Assembly: GCF_005049285.1 (NCBI RefSeq)
Contig: NZ_SOSC01000001.1
Coordinates: forward strand, 124,001-188,000
Direction of reading: 5' to 3'
Length of the DNA stretch: 64,000 nt
From: Halorientalis salina
GTDB taxonomy: Archaea; Halobacteriota; Halobacteria; Halobacteriales; Haloarculaceae
Shown: piece by piece, positions 9,231 to 19,221 of the stretch
Layout of the letters: each line of letters starts with the position of its first letter
Numbering within the stretch: position 1 is the stretch's first letter
Translations under genes and position numbers: made by a program
The notes under the pieces: generated by a model
What the model saw: only the letters and a program-made list of their open reading frames with translations
Database searches by the model: none
What the model was told of the DNA's origin: nothing

Positions 9231-9938
9231 ATGGATCTGTTACTTTCCGTTCTGTTGGCCGTGCTTCTCGGCGGACTCGCGATCACGCTAGCCGTCGCCG
9301 CTCGCCGCCGTGACGTCGCTGCGCTGGTCAACACGCTGGTCTCGCTCGCCATCGCGCTGGTCTCGCTTCCCCTGGCTGCCGGCCTGCAACTGCCGCCGGG
9401 CGGGACCGTTCTCACCCCGGAGCTCCCGATCTGGGTCGCCATGGCCGGACTCTTACACTCGATCGGAATGCTCGGGCCCTACGATTCGATCTGGTGGTGG
9501 GATCACCTCACCCACACGGTGTCGGCGATGTTCGTCGCAGCGTTGTTGTACGCTGGACTCCTCGTCGCCGTCGACACCGACGCGACTCTGGCGCTCTCAC
9601 CCGCCGGGATCGCAGCCGCGACGGTCGCCTACACGTTCGTCGTTGGCGTCTTCTGGGAACTCGTCGAACTGGTCGCCCGCGCTGTCGGCGACCGCTACGA
9701 TATCGAGCCCGTGCTGGTCCATTACGGGTGGCGGGACACCGGCCTGGACCTCGTGTTCGACCTCGTGGGCGCGGTCGCCGTGGTCGCGCTGGACCTGCGA
9801 GTGTTCGTCGACCTCGCTGCACGGTTTCCAGACGCGACGCACGCCCTGCTCGGCTGGACCAGCGGCCTCGTCACTGTCGGTTCGTTCGTGTTAGCGCTCG
9901 GCCTCGTGGCCACCGAACGGTGGGACGGGTTCAAATAA
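9231..9938 (+). CDS. YjdF/DUF2238-like multi-pass membrane protein
   Basis: 235 residues with about seven hydrophobic segments. The motif YDSIWWWDHLTHTVSAMFVA and the later WELVE...DTGLDLVFDLVGA carry the conserved acidic, Trp and His positions of the YjdF/DUF2238 family, whose function is not established. The ATG at 9231 was chosen because MDLLLSVLLAVLLGG starts a membrane segment, while the longer frame adds a charged run. A TATA-like sequence (AAGAATCATAT) precedes it. It lies between gltX and idsA but on the opposite strand, so it is not part of their operon. Confidence 0.65.
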   Translation: MDLLLSVLLAVLLGGLAITLAVAARRRDVAALVNTLVSLAIALVSLPLAAGLQLPPGGTVLTPELPIWVAMAGLLHSIGMLGPYDSIWWWDHLTHTVSAMFVAALLYAGLLVAVDTDATLALSPAGIAAATVAYTFVVGVFWELVELVARAVGDRYDIEPVLVHYGWRDTGLDLVFDLVGAVAVVALDLRVFVDLAARFPDATHALLGWTSGLVTVGSFVLALGLVATERWDGFK

Positions 9939-9968
9939 AACGGACGGGCGCGGCGGAACCGCGATCGG

Positions 9969-11012
9969 TCAGTACTCGCGCTCGACCAGATAGTCCGCGA
10001 TACCGCCGAGCAGGTCCCGCGACTCGTTGTCTGGGAGGATTTCCAGGTTTGCCTTCCCGCTGGCGATCAACTCGTGAGCGGTCTCGCGAGCGTACTCGAT
10101 GCTGCCCGCGGCACGGAGTTCTTTCAGCGCCGCCTCGACCTCGGTCTCTTCGACTGCGTCGACGTCCTCGGCGTCTACCAGCCCGTCCACGTCGACCCCG
10201 TTCTGGCGGGCGTGGAGCGTCACGAGCGTCTTCTTGCCCTCGACGAGGTCGCTCCCGCGCTGTTTGCCGAGTTTCTCGCTGGGCGTCGTCAGGTCCAGCA
10301 GGTCGTCCTGGATCTGGAACGCCCGGCCGATGTCGAGCCCGTACCCGTAGAGGGCGTCGACGGCGTCGTCGGCACCGAGCAACACGGCCGGCACGCTCGC
10401 GGCCGCCGCGTAGAGCACGGCGGTCTTGAGTTCGACCATGTCGAGGTACTCGTCGGGTTCGACCGCGTTGCGGCCCTCGAAGTCGATGTCGAAGGCCTGT
10501 CCCTCGCAGATCTTTGTACACGTCGTGGCCAGTTCCGAGAGCGCCCGAACCGAGCGTTCGGCGGGCGCGCCGGTTTCGAGCATCGACTCGAAGGCCTTCG
10601 AGTACAGCGTGTCGCCGGCCAGAATGGCGGTTTCTAAGTCGTACTCGTTGTGGACCGACGGCACGCCGCGACGCATGTCGTCGTCGTCCATGATGTCGTC
10701 GTGGATGAGCGTAAAGGACTGGATGATCTCGATGCTCACCGCTGCCGACATCACGTCGACCTCGCCCGACTGGGAGGGGAACGCCCGGTAGTCCGCCGAG
10801 AGCGGCTCGATGTCTTCGATCGCCTCGGCCGCGAGCAACAGGATGGTCGGACGCAGGCGCTTCCCGCCGGCGTCGAGCAGGTACCGCGACGCCTCGTAGA
10901 GCCGTTCGGGCCGAATGATCGGCAACTCGTCGGTGATCGCCTGGTTGACCTGCTCGCGGCGCTCGACGAGTGCCCCCTCGACCGCCCGCTGTGCCGCGCC
11001 TGGTTCGCTCAT
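9969..11012 (-). CDS. idsA: Short-chain isoprenyl diphosphate synthase (geranylgeranyl/farnesyl)
   Basis: The 347-residue trans-prenyltransferase condenses isopentenyl diphosphate onto allylic diphosphates to make the C15/C20 chains of archaeal lipids. It has the first aspartate-rich motif LIHDDIMDDDDMRRG, the second DDLLDLTT and the GGKRLRP segment. The ATG at 11012 shares one base with the RNase J stop (TGATG), so a GTG three bases earlier was not used. It works in the same pathway as the mevalonate kinase and isopentenyl phosphate kinase genes a few kilobases upstream. Confidence 0.93.
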   Translation of the reverse strand: MSEPGAAQRAVEGALVERREQVNQAITDELPIIRPERLYEASRYLLDAGGKRLRPTILLLAAEAIEDIEPLSADYRAFPSQSGEVDVMSAAVSIEIIQSFTLIHDDIMDDDDMRRGVPSVHNEYDLETAILAGDTLYSKAFESMLETGAPAERSVRALSELATTCTKICEGQAFDIDFEGRNAVEPDEYLDMVELKTAVLYAAAASVPAVLLGADDAVDALYGYGLDIGRAFQIQDDLLDLTTPSEKLGKQRGSDLVEGKKTLVTLHARQNGVDVDGLVDAEDVDAVEETEVEAALKELRAAGSIEYARETAHELIASGKANLEILPDNESRDLLGGIADYLVEREY

Positions 11013-12358
11013 CACTCGGTGAGCTGAATCATGTTCCCGTTACGCGTCACGTGGAGGTCTCGCCCGACTTTGTAGCCCTGGTTCTCGGCCAGATCGACGT
11101 ACGGCGCGAACCCTTTGAGCGACTGGTGAGCCGGGATGACGTGCTGTGGCTGGAGCGCGTCGAGCATCTCGTAGTGGCCCTCGCTGCGCAGGTGGCCCGA
11201 GACGTGGATGTCGTCGTAGATGCGTGCGCCCTGCATGCCCAGCAGTTTCTCGGACTGGTAGCGCTGGCCCTCGTTGGTCGGCTCCGGGATGACCCGGGCC
11301 GAGAACAGCACTTTGTCGCCGTTTTCCAGTTCGTACGGCGTCTCGCCCCGACCCATCCGGGTGAGCATCGCGCGCGGCTCGCCCTGGTGGCCCGTCACGA
11401 TGGGCAGGAAGTCCTCCTTGCCCTCCTTCATGATCCGCTTGAACGTCCGGTCGACGGATTTCCGGTGGCCGTACATCCCGAGGTCGTCCGGGAAGTCGAC
11501 GAAGTCCAGGCGCTCGGCGGTCCCGGAGTACTTCTCCATGGACCGTCCCAGCAGCACCGGCTGGCGACCGATGTCGTCGGCGAACTCAACCAGCGACTTC
11601 ACGCGAGCGATGTGCGAGGAGAAGGTGGTGGCGACGATCCCGCCGTCGTAGTCCTCGATGCTCGTCATCACGTCTTTGAGGTGGCGACGCGCGACGGATT
11701 CGGAGGGCGTCCGACCCTTCTTGCCGGCGTTCGTACAGTCCTCGATGTAACAGAGGACGCCGTTGTCCTCGCGGCCGATCTCCCGGAACCGCTTCATGTC
11801 GATGGGGTCGCCGATGACCGGCGTGTGGTCCATACGCTTGTCCAGGCCGTAGACGATCGACCCTTCCGGCGTGTGCAGGACCGGGTTGATGGCGTCGATG
11901 ATCGAGTGCGTGACGTTGACGAACTCGAGTTCGTTGCGCTCGCCGATCTGCATCGTCTCGCCGGGGTCCATTTTGACGAGATCGTTCTCGACCCCGAACT
12001 TCTCCTCGCCCTTGATCTGCTGTTTGACCAGTTCGATCGTAAAGGGCGTCGCGACGACGGGCGCGTCGTACCGGTGGGCCAGTTTCGAGATGGCACCGAT
12101 GTGGTCCAGGTGACCGTGCGTCGGCACGATGGCTTTCACGTCGCCTTCGAGGTCGCTCATGATCCGGTCGTCCGGGATCGCGCCCATGTCGATCAGATCG
12201 AGGCTGTGCATCCGCTCGGTTTCGACGTTGTCGTGGATCAGGACCTTCGAGAGGTTCAGACCCATGTCGAAGATAACGACGTCGTCACCGGCTCGTACTG
12301 CAGTCATCTGGCGGCCGACCGCCTCGTAGCCGCCGATTGTCGCGATTTCGATTTCCAT
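11012..12358 (-). CDS. rnj: Ribonuclease J (beta-CASP metallo-beta-lactamase)
   Basis: The 448-residue enzyme shows the metallo-beta-lactamase signature THGHLDHIG (His81, His83, Asp85, His86) and the downstream beta-CASP domain. Archaeal RNase J is a 5'-3' exoribonuclease involved in RNA decay and maturation. The ATG at 12358 starts [20 protein letters not shown], the conserved N-terminus; the upstream frame is arginine-rich noise. It is translationally coupled to idsA (TGATG). The rnj-idsA pairing in an isoprenoid cluster is a standing feature of euryarchaea, although the functional reason is unclear. Confidence 0.92.
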   Translation of the reverse strand: MEIEIATIGGYEAVGRQMTAVRAGDDVVIFDMGLNLSKVLIHDNVETERMHSLDLIDMGAIPDDRIMSDLEGDVKAIVPTHGHLDHIGAISKLAHRYDAPVVATPFTIELVKQQIKGEEKFGVENDLVKMDPGETMQIGERNELEFVNVTHSIIDAINPVLHTPEGSIVYGLDKRMDHTPVIGDPIDMKRFREIGREDNGVLCYIEDCTNAGKKGRTPSESVARRHLKDVMTSIEDYDGGIVATTFSSHIARVKSLVEFADDIGRQPVLLGRSMEKYSGTAERLDFVDFPDDLGMYGHRKSVDRTFKRIMKEGKEDFLPIVTGHQGEPRAMLTRMGRGETPYELENGDKVLFSARVIPEPTNEGQRYQSEKLLGMQGARIYDDIHVSGHLRSEGHYEMLDALQPQHVIPAHQSLKGFAPYVDLAENQGYKVGRDLHVTRNGNMIQLTE

Positions 12359-12656
12359 AGTTGTGTCGCCGAGTCGGCCGCGTCGGGGACGGCTGACTGC
12401 GACGACCGGCAAACACGTGCCGTCCAAATGGTCCGAAAGCTAGCGACCGCCACGCCGTCGTCGTACCGTTTCCTCAGTGCTCGCTGGCCGGGAACGGCCA
12501 TCGGCACTGCGACGAGGGCTGGCAGTCAGTCCCGTTCGGACACATCGAACCGCTCGATGTGTTGCCGGCCGCCGCAACCGTCTCCGGGCGGCCGTGCGCT
12601 CGGTTACCTGGCGCTTCGACGGCCGTCTTTAAAAACTGTTGGGTTCGACCGGCCCG
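12359..12656. other. Gene-free spacer between rnj and the SDR gene
   Basis: I see no supportable gene in these 298 bases. A T-rich run with TTTTTAAA on the minus strand near 12630 could end the SDR transcript or serve as a distant promoter element for rnj. In related genomes an isopentenyl diphosphate isomerase (idi2) often sits between ipk and rnj; no trace of it is seen here. Confidence 0.5.
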
Positions 12657-13466
12657 CTATTCCATCGGCGACTGGTGCAGCAGGTGACCCCCGTCGACGG
12701 TGAAGTACCCGCCCGTCACGTAGTTCGCGGCCGGACTCGCGAGAAAGAGCGCCAGCGGGACGCAATCGGCGGCCGTCCCGTAGCGGTCGGCCGCCAGGTC
12801 CTCCAGCAGTTCCTCGGGCAACTCGCCGCCGACCGCGCCGGTGATGCCCTCCGTCTCGATGATGCCCGGTGCGACCGTGTTAGCGCGAATCCCGTGTTTG
12901 GCCCACTCGCTGGCGAGCGACTGCATCAGGTTGTGGACGCCCGCTTTTCCGGCCCCAGAATGGGCGTGGTACGGTGCCCCGAACACGGAGTTTGTCGCGC
13001 CCATCGAGACGATCGACCCGCCGCCGTTCTCGATCATGTGCTCGCCGACCGCGAAACTGCAGTAGGCCGTCCCGTCCAGAATCGTCCCGACGACCGACCG
13101 CCAGCCGTTGGCCGAGAGGTTTTCGGTCGGCGTGACGAAGTTCGCACCCGCGTTGTTCACGAGGATCGTCACGCCGCCGAGTTCCTCGACGACCGTCTCG
13201 GTCATCTCGTCGACCTTCTCGCGGTCGCGCACGTCCACGGTCGTCGCACAGGCGTCCTGGCCCGTCTCCTCGATCGCCTCGGCGACCGGCTCCAGATGGT
13301 CCATGTCCCGGCTGGCGATGGCCACGTCCGCCCCGTGCTCGGCCATCGCGAGGGCGATCTCCGCCCCGATTCCGGTCCCACCGCCCGTAATCAACGCCGT
13401 TTCTCCCGCCAGCAGATCGTCACTGTAGATGTCCGTACTCGGCGGCGTCGGGTCAAAGCCTGTCAT
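12657..13466 (-). CDS. SDR oxidoreductase resembling 2,4-dienoyl-CoA reductase
   Basis: 269-residue Rossmann-fold enzyme with the cofactor motif GGGTGIG (28-34) and NNAG (104-107). The usual catalytic Tyr of YxxxK is Ser170, with Lys174 kept, in the segment AHSGAGKAGVHNLMQSLASE. That Ser-x3-Lys arrangement and the later PGIIETEG are what 2,4-dienoyl-CoA reductases of the SDR class show, rather than classical ketoreductases. It would then remove double bonds in poor positions during oxidation of unsaturated acyl-CoA. It is divergent from an acyl-CoA dehydrogenase at 13617, which fits. A long N-terminal arm (TGFDPTPPSTDIYSDD) precedes the domain. Confidence 0.78.
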   Translation of the reverse strand: MTGFDPTPPSTDIYSDDLLAGETALITGGGTGIGAEIALAMAEHGADVAIASRDMDHLEPVAEAIEETGQDACATTVDVRDREKVDEMTETVVEELGGVTILVNNAGANFVTPTENLSANGWRSVVGTILDGTAYCSFAVGEHMIENGGGSIVSMGATNSVFGAPYHAHSGAGKAGVHNLMQSLASEWAKHGIRANTVAPGIIETEGITGAVGGELPEELLEDLAADRYGTAADCVPLALFLASPAANYVTGGYFTVDGGHLLHQSPME

Positions 13467-13586
13467 GTGTTCTCACGATCTACCTAACATCACGGCGGAC
13501 CAACGATAAATCCGTTTCCCATTCTATGGTACTCGATACCGCGCGTCATGAAATAAACCGAACGCCGGTTCTTGCCCATCGGAAAC

Positions 13587-13594
13587 GATTAACA
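13587..13594 (+). promoter_or_regulatory. TATA-like box of the acyl-CoA dehydrogenase gene
   Basis: GATTAACA is centred about 26 bases before the ATG at 13617, consistent with a leaderless transcript. Confidence 0.45.
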
Positions 13595-13616
13595 CACTAA
13601 CTGTACTCTGGGACGC

Positions 13617-14753
13617 ATGATCGACTTCTCACTGACCGACCAGCAGCAGGCGGTACGCAAGACCTCCCGTGAGTTCGCGGAAACCGAGATCGATCCGGTC
13701 GCGCGGGAGCACGAGGAATCCGGGGAGTGGCCCCGCGAAGTCTGGGAGAAGGCCGTCGACGCCGGTCTCATCGGCGTCTCCATCCCGGAGGCCTACGGCG
13801 GCGCGGGGATGGGACAGGTCGAAGCCTGCATCTTCGCCGAGGAGTTCGCACGCGCCGACGCCGGCATGCTCGCGGCCCTGGGCACGGAGTTCGGGACCCG
13901 GATGATCGCCGAGTACGGAACCGAGGAACAGAAAGAGTGGATCCTCGAAGGGATCACCTCCGGAGACCTCATCGGCGCGCTGGGCAACACCGAACCGGAA
14001 CACGGGAGCGACGCCGCGAGCATCGAGACGACCGCGGAGAAAGATGAAGACGAGTACGTCATCGACGGCGTCAAGACGTTCATCACCCACGGCGCGATCG
14101 CTGACTACGTCCTCACGATGTGCCGGACGGGCGGGGAGGGCCACAGCGGGATCTCGGCGATCATCGTCGAGACCGACCGCGACGGCTTCGAGGTCGAGTC
14201 CGACATCCACAAGATGGGCTGGAACGCCTCCAACACCGCGCAACTTCGGTACGACGGCGTTCGCGTCCCCGAGGAGAACCTCGTCGGCTACGAGGACGCC
14301 GGCTTCTACCAGCTCATGGAGTTCTTCGAGGAGGAACGGGTGGGGATTGCCGCCCAATCGCTGGGCATTGCCCAGCGGTGTCTGGACGAGGCCGTCGAAT
14401 ACGCATCCGAACGCCGGCAGTTCGACCGCGAAATCCGGAAGTTCCAGGCCATTCAGCACAAACTCGCGGACATGGCCGTCAAGGTCGAGAACGCCCGTCG
14501 CCTCACCTACGACGCCGCCGCGCGTATCGACCGCGGGGAGAGCCCAACCAAACTCGCGAGCATGGCGAAGCTGTACGCCTCCGAAATCGCCGAGGAGGTC
14601 GCCAGCGACGCCATGCAGATCCACGGTGGCAACGGCTACACCCGCGACTATCCGGTCGAGCGTCAGTACCGCCACGCGAAACTGTACCAGATCGGCGAAG
14701 GAACGAGCGAGATTCAGCGCAACATCATCGCGAAGGAACTGCTCGACCTCTAG
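13617..14753 (+). CDS. acd: Acyl-CoA dehydrogenase
   Basis: 378 residues of the standard short/medium-chain family (N-terminal helices, beta middle, C-terminal four-helix part). The FAD/substrate segments [14 protein letters not shown] and the C-terminal [12 protein letters not shown] are present. The Glu of the GEGT group is at the usual catalytic base position. It makes a trans-2 double bond in an acyl-CoA and hands electrons to ETF, encoded at 3.5-6.1 kb. It is divergent from the dienoyl-CoA-reductase-like SDR and convergent with the next gene, sharing the four bases CTAG as overlapping stops. Chain-length preference cannot be read from the sequence. Confidence 0.93.
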   Translation: MIDFSLTDQQQAVRKTSREFAETEIDPVAREHEESGEWPREVWEKAVDAGLIGVSIPEAYGGAGMGQVEACIFAEEFARADAGMLAALGTEFGTRMIAEYGTEEQKEWILEGITSGDLIGALGNTEPEHGSDAASIETTAEKDEDEYVIDGVKTFITHGAIADYVLTMCRTGGEGHSGISAIIVETDRDGFEVESDIHKMGWNASNTAQLRYDGVRVPEENLVGYEDAGFYQLMEFFEEERVGIAAQSLGIAQRCLDEAVEYASERRQFDREIRKFQAIQHKLADMAVKVENARRLTYDAAARIDRGESPTKLASMAKLYASEIAEEVASDAMQIHGGNGYTRDYPVERQYRHAKLYQIGEGTSEIQRNIIAKELLDL

Positions 14754-16048
14754 AGGTCGCTCTCGTCTAAGGGCTCCCAGTCCCCTTCCTCGTCGGTCGT
14801 GTCCTCGATGTCGTCGTCGGTGATCGGCTCGTCCGGGAGTTTGTCCGCCGGATCGAGGTCGTCGTCGCTCTCGTCGCTCTCCTCGGACACCGGGTCGTCC
14901 GAGACCGCGTCCGCCGGTTCGGAACTGCCATCGTCCTCGGATTCGGCGTCCGCCGGCGGTTTGGCGACGAACTCGCCCGGGGCCTCGTCGATGGTCCGTG
15001 GCTCGTCGTCCTGTTCCAGCGTCCCTTTCTCGTCGGCCGTGTCGGTGTCCTCGAACGTCCGGGGACCGTCAGTCGTTGCATCCGGCTCCGTCGCTTCGCT
15101 GACGACCTGATCGATGTTCTTCCGCCCCTCGTCGCCCTCCCACAACTCCTCTGTGCTCCCGTCTCCCTGCTCGCCGTCGGAACTCTCGTCGTCGGAGAGC
15201 CCCTCGCGCGGCGGATTCGTCGCGACGCTGTCCGGATACCCGTGATCGACCGTCGACTCCTCGTCGGTTCGCTCCGACGGACGGTCGGCCGGGGACTGCC
15301 CGGCGTTCTCTCGTTCCCACGTCCGCTGATCCGGCGATGACGGACGCTCGCCGGCCGTAGTGTCTCCCGGTTCCGTCGGTTGCCCGTCGGTCGGTTCCGG
15401 TTCACCGTCAGCGTTCCCCGTGGCGGACGGTGTCGTCTCCGGGGGCGTCTCCCGCGTCCGCGGTTCGCTCGGTTCGGCTCGCGCCTGGGACGTGTCGATC
15501 CCGAAAATACCCTCGTCTTCCTGGGATTCTCCCGCCGAACCGTCGCTCTGTCCGCCGGCGTCTCCGTTCTGTTCACCTTCGGCCGGCGTTTCCGAGTCGT
15601 CCTCGTCGGTCGTCGACTGCTCGGATTCGTCCGCGTCGGTACTCGCTGTCGACGTCCCGCTCTCTTCGGTCGACCCCTCGTCCGCCTCGTCGGCGGATTC
15701 GGCGTCGGAATCGCTCGCCCCGCCAACAGCGGCTGCGGTGGCTCCAATCGCGGCACCTGCCTCGGGTTCGGCGGTTTCGATACCCGCGATGACGCTGTCG
15801 GCGATGAACTTATAGAGGAGTCCGACCGTCGCCCCGTACAGTCCGAGGCCACCCACCAGCGCGATGAGCGCCGCCGCCGCGATCCGACCGTAGTATTCGT
15901 TGGTACTCGGATTGACCATTGCCAGTGCGTCCTGATAGATCACGTACCCGCCCGCGATGAACGCGCTACAGACCAGCGAGACGGCGATGAAAACCCCGAG
16001 AAGCTTGAACCCGTATTTCATCCCGTCTACAATTCCGACGGTTGTCAT
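14750..16048 (-). CDS. Two-TM membrane protein with long acidic disordered tail
   Basis: 432 residues. Two membrane segments lie in the first about 90 residues ([20 protein letters not shown] and [20 protein letters not shown]). The remaining about 320 residues are dominated by Asp, Glu, Ser, Thr and Gly and have no visible domain. The ATG at 16048 ([20 protein letters not shown]) is favoured over a GTG/ATG nine codons earlier. Related haloarchaeal proteins keep the N-terminal membrane part while the tail varies. Its role is unknown; the tail probably stays unfolded at high salt. It sits between ipk and the acyl-CoA dehydrogenase. Confidence 0.7.
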   Translation of the reverse strand: MTTVGIVDGMKYGFKLLGVFIAVSLVCSAFIAGGYVIYQDALAMVNPSTNEYYGRIAAAALIALVGGLGLYGATVGLLYKFIADSVIAGIETAEPEAGAAIGATAAAVGGASDSDAESADEADEGSTEESGTSTASTDADESEQSTTDEDDSETPAEGEQNGDAGGQSDGSAGESQEDEGIFGIDTSQARAEPSEPRTRETPPETTPSATGNADGEPEPTDGQPTEPGDTTAGERPSSPDQRTWERENAGQSPADRPSERTDEESTVDHGYPDSVATNPPREGLSDDESSDGEQGDGSTEELWEGDEGRKNIDQVVSEATEPDATTDGPRTFEDTDTADEKGTLEQDDEPRTIDEAPGEFVAKPPADAESEDDGSSEPADAVSDDPVSEESDESDDDLDPADKLPDEPITDDDIEDTTDEEGDWEPLDESDL

Positions 16049-16165
16049 GTCACGACGTTTGGTAACCGGGGACAAATAGATTACGGCGGTTCCCCCGCTC
16101 GTTATTCGGACGTCCCCCGCGAATTCACCCTGACCGTATCGTGTCAGATATCGTTCTGTTCCGAC

Positions 16166-16924
16166 TCACCGCGAATCGTTCGGTGGCGTCGACCCCGCGA
16201 CCACGGTCCCGGGTGCAGACCCCGCCAGGAACGCGTCGAGGTCGTCCAGACCGAACACGACTGCGGGCACCGGCAGATCCAGCAGCGTCCGTACTTTCGC
16301 GGCCATGCCACCGGTTACGTCGGTCGCGTCGCTCGCACCCAGGACGTCCGCGACTTCCGCGAAATTCTCGATCCGGGGGACGACCTCGTCGGCACTGTCC
16401 AGAACGCCCGGGACCGCTGAACACAGCCCCACGCGGTCGACCGGGAGTGCCCGACCCAGCGCGACCACGAGTTCGTCGCCGCTGAGTACCGTCGCCCCGT
16501 CGCCGCTGTGGACGACCATGTCCCCGTGGAGGACCGGCACGAACCCCTCCCCGAGCATCGCCTCGATGCCGTCGGTCGGGAGCGAGAGCGCCCCGTCCTC
16601 GTCGCGACTGGCCAGGGAGAACGGATGGACCGGAACCGCGCTGACGCCGTGATCCTGTAAGCGTTCGACCACCGCGTCGTTCAGTCGCTTCATCGCGTCG
16701 TGAACGTCGGTCACTGCGACCGCGTCGTCGGTCCCGTCGGTCGTCGACACCCCGTGTCGGTCGGCGTGATGGTGACCGAAACTGCCGCCGCCGTGGACGA
16801 CGACGACATCCTCCTCTGTGCCGGCGACGGCTTCGGCGGCCGCGTCCAGGGCCGACTCGGCGATCGTTTCGGGCTCGGATTTGCGCGTGATGACGCTTCC
16901 GCCGAGTTTCAGGACGACCGTCAT
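16166..16924 (-). CDS. ipk: Isopentenyl phosphate kinase
   Basis: The 252-residue amino-acid-kinase fold protein phosphorylates isopentenyl phosphate to isopentenyl diphosphate in the archaeal mevalonate route. Visible motifs are KLGGSVIT at the start, HGGGSFGH with the active-site histidine of the family, and the nucleotide segment GGMAAK. Its ATG directly abuts the stop of the mevalonate kinase gene, so the two are co-translated. Older annotations call this family FomA-like. Confidence 0.92.
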   Translation of the reverse strand: MTVVLKLGGSVITRKSEPETIAESALDAAAEAVAGTEEDVVVVHGGGSFGHHHADRHGVSTTDGTDDAVAVTDVHDAMKRLNDAVVERLQDHGVSAVPVHPFSLASRDEDGALSLPTDGIEAMLGEGFVPVLHGDMVVHSGDGATVLSGDELVVALGRALPVDRVGLCSAVPGVLDSADEVVPRIENFAEVADVLGASDATDVTGGMAAKVRTLLDLPVPAVVFGLDDLDAFLAGSAPGTVVAGSTPPNDSR

Positions 16925-17917
16925 CTACGCCTCCTCGATCCTGACGCCGTCGGTGTCCAGTTCCGCACGGAAGGTCTGTTCACAGCCTGGCGTGTACTTC
17001 AGCGCCGTCTCGGCTTCCTCCGTCTCGTCGAGCGCGACGATACACCCGCCGCCGCCCGCACCCGTCAGTTTCGCCCCGTGGGCGTTCGACTCCCTGGCGG
17101 CCCACACCATCTCGTCGAGCGACCGCGAGGAGACGCCCAGTGCCTCTAGGAGCCCGTGATTGAAGTCCATCAGCCGGCCGAGTTCCTCGACGTCGCCCGC
17201 CGCGAGCGCTCGTTCGCCCGCGCGGACGATGTCGCCGATCGTCTCGACCGTCTCTGCGGCGAAGTCGTACTCCTCGCGCAGCGACCGGACGCCGGCCACC
17301 AGCTCGCCCGTGTCCCCCTCGCCGCCGTCGTACCCGATGACGAAGGGGAGGGTCGGCACGTCCTCGATGGCGCGGCAGTCCTCGCCTTCGACCCGGACCG
17401 CCCCACCGACGGCACAACAGAACGTGTCCGCCCGCGAGGCCTGGCCGTCCTGCACCTCGTATTCGACCTGATAGGCCCGCTCGGCGATCTCTCTCGGGGT
17501 GAGTTCGACGCCGAGTTCCCGGGTCGCCGCGTCGATGGCCGCGACGACGACGGCCGCCGAGGAACCGAGCCCCGCACCGAGCGGGATCGTGCTCTCGACG
17601 CTGATCTCGAAGCCCGCGTCGGGGCGATCGGCCGCTTCTCGGGCCTGCTCGGCGGCACCGTTCAGATACCCCACGCCGGCCTCGATCAGGCCAGGAGCCA
17701 CGTCGACGTCTGGCTGCACGTCGGCATCGCTGTCGTATTCGACGGTGAACCCGTCGAGCGTGAGGTCCGCCGCGTGGACTCTGAGCGCGTCGTCGTCGCG
17801 TTCCTCGACCTCGACGGTCGCCCGGCGCTCGATCGCACAGGGGACCGCCGGCTCGCCGTACACCACCGCGTGCTCCCCGAACAGGTACACCTTCCCGGGA
17901 GCGCTCGATACGACCAT
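16925..17917 (-). CDS. mvk: Mevalonate kinase
   Basis: The 330-residue GHMP kinase phosphorylates mevalonate at O5. The N-terminus SSAPGKVYLFGEHAVVYGEP, the ATP-binding PLGAGLGSSAAVVVA and the C-terminal KLTGAGGGGC are all typical. The ATG at 17917 was chosen over a frame reaching 18025 because it starts at the family N-terminus and has a TATA-like CCTTAAGC about 26 bases before it. It abuts ipk. It sits after S2 and DUF5518 in the order commonly seen in haloarchaea. Confidence 0.93.
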   Translation of the reverse strand: MVVSSAPGKVYLFGEHAVVYGEPAVPCAIERRATVEVEERDDDALRVHAADLTLDGFTVEYDSDADVQPDVDVAPGLIEAGVGYLNGAAEQAREAADRPDAGFEISVESTIPLGAGLGSSAAVVVAAIDAATRELGVELTPREIAERAYQVEYEVQDGQASRADTFCCAVGGAVRVEGEDCRAIEDVPTLPFVIGYDGGEGDTGELVAGVRSLREEYDFAAETVETIGDIVRAGERALAAGDVEELGRLMDFNHGLLEALGVSSRSLDEMVWAARESNAHGAKLTGAGGGGCIVALDETEEAETALKYTPGCEQTFRAELDTDGVRIEEA

Positions 17918-17938
17918 ACCTCCCGTTCCGACCCCGTG

Positions 17939-17946
17939 CTTAAGGA
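17939..17946 (-). promoter_or_regulatory. TATA-like box of mvk-ipk
   Basis: CCTTAAGC on the minus strand is about 26 bases before the mvk ATG, so mvk-ipk probably has its own leaderless promoter in addition to any read-through from the ribosomal operon. Confidence 0.45.
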
Positions 17947-17969
17947 GATTTCCGACTGCGCCGACCGAT

Positions 17970-18350
17970 TCAGAACACGTCTTCTCGCTTGAGGTACTCG
18001 CCGAGGTACCCGCCCAGCGCCCCAAGGCCGACGGCGTACACCAGCGCGAAGCCGAGTCCGAACACGATGACGGTGATCCCCATCGCGCCCGTGAACCCTG
18101 CGCCGGGACCGGCCCCCATCATTCCGCCCATCACCGGCATGAACGCGAACAGACTCCCGAAGAAAACGGCGATCAACAGGAGCGGAATCGACGCGATCAC
18201 GCCCGACAGCGCGCCGACTTTCATGCCGTCATGCCCGTTCAGATACCCCGCGACTACGCCCCCGATCAGCGGCGCAAAGCCGGTAAACGTCGTCAGGACG
18301 GTCACCACTGCGCCGATGAGTGCGTTCGTCCCGGTATCGCCGTCGTTCAT
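17970..18350 (-). CDS. DUF5518 family membrane protein
   Basis: 126 residues with four hydrophobic segments. The first shows the family phrase NALIGAVVTVLTTFTGFAPL followed by GGVVAGYLNG. The Met/Gly-rich loop PVMGGMMGAGPGAG lies in the middle. Function unknown; the family is widespread in haloarchaea. The ATG at 18350 is preferred to a GTG nine bases earlier. It lies 64 bases after the stop of rps2 and 52 before mvk, on the same strand. Confidence 0.72.
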   Translation of the reverse strand: MNDGDTGTNALIGAVVTVLTTFTGFAPLIGGVVAGYLNGHDGMKVGALSGVIASIPLLLIAVFFGSLFAFMPVMGGMMGAGPGAGFTGAMGITVIVFGLGFALVYAVGLGALGGYLGEYLKREDVF

Positions 18351-18414
18351 AGGTGTCACTCATCGGGCGAGCGGAAATAGATGCCAGATACGCGACCGAA
18401 ACGAAAAACCTGCG

Positions 18415-19221
18415 TTAAAGTTCGCTCTCGAAGTCCTCGAGCGCGTAGGCCGGCTCCGCACCGCGGCGGTCGAGCGTCTCGTTGGCCAGCAGCCAGTAGA
18501 CGACCGACAGCGCTTTTCGACCCTTGTTGTTCGTCGGCACCACGAGGTCGACGTTCCCGATGCCGTTGTTCGAGTCACACATCGCGATGACCGGAATCCC
18601 AACGGTGATGGCCTCCTTGACTGCCTGGGAGTCCCCGATGGGGTCGGTCACGACCACGACGTCCGGCTCGATGTAGCCTTCGTAGTCCGGGTTCGTCAGC
18701 GTACCCGGGATGAACCGACCGGTGCGTGCGCGTGCGCCGACGGCGTCGGCGAACTTCTCGGCCGGGAACCGGCCGTACTGGCGCGAACTCGCCACGAGCA
18801 CCTGCTCGGGGTCGTAGTCGGCCAGGAAGTCCGCCGCCGTGCGGATGCGCTGGTCGGTCATCGACACGTCGAGCACGTACAGCCCGTCGGTCCGGACGCG
18901 GTGGATGAACCGCTCCATGTCCTGGGTCTTCTGCTGGGTCCCGATGTGGACACCTGCCGCCAGGTAGTCCTCGACCGGGATCAGCAGGTCAGCCTCGTCG
19001 TCGGGCATGACGTCCTCGTCCAGTCGCGGCTCTTCGTCTTCTTCCTCCTCGACTGGCTCAGTTTCGGTCTCCTCGGCTACCTCGTCGGTAGCGTCGGGCG
19101 ATTCCTCGTCGGGCTCGTCGGCCTCGGGCTGTTCGGCCACGGTTCCGGCCTCGCCAGCCGGTTCCGGGTCGACGTCCGATTCGCTGGCGTCGAGCCCCTC
19201 CTCCTCGTTGTTACCGCTCAT
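18415..19221 (-). CDS. rps2: 30S ribosomal protein S2
   Basis: 268 residues. The first about 65 are an acidic haloarchaeal extension rich in Glu and Asp. The S2 core follows, with [40 protein letters not shown] and the late [25 protein letters not shown]. It belongs to the small ribosomal subunit. The ATG overlaps the stop of eno by four bases (ATGA), so the two are coupled at the end of the rpoK-eno-rps2 run. Confidence 0.95.
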   Translation of the reverse strand: MSGNNEEEGLDASESDVDPEPAGEAGTVAEQPEADEPDEESPDATDEVAEETETEPVEEEEDEEPRLDEDVMPDDEADLLIPVEDYLAAGVHIGTQQKTQDMERFIHRVRTDGLYVLDVSMTDQRIRTAADFLADYDPEQVLVASSRQYGRFPAEKFADAVGARARTGRFIPGTLTNPDYEGYIEPDVVVVTDPIGDSQAVKEAITVGIPVIAMCDSNNGIGNVDLVVPTNNKGRKALSVVYWLLANETLDRRGAEPAYALEDFESEL

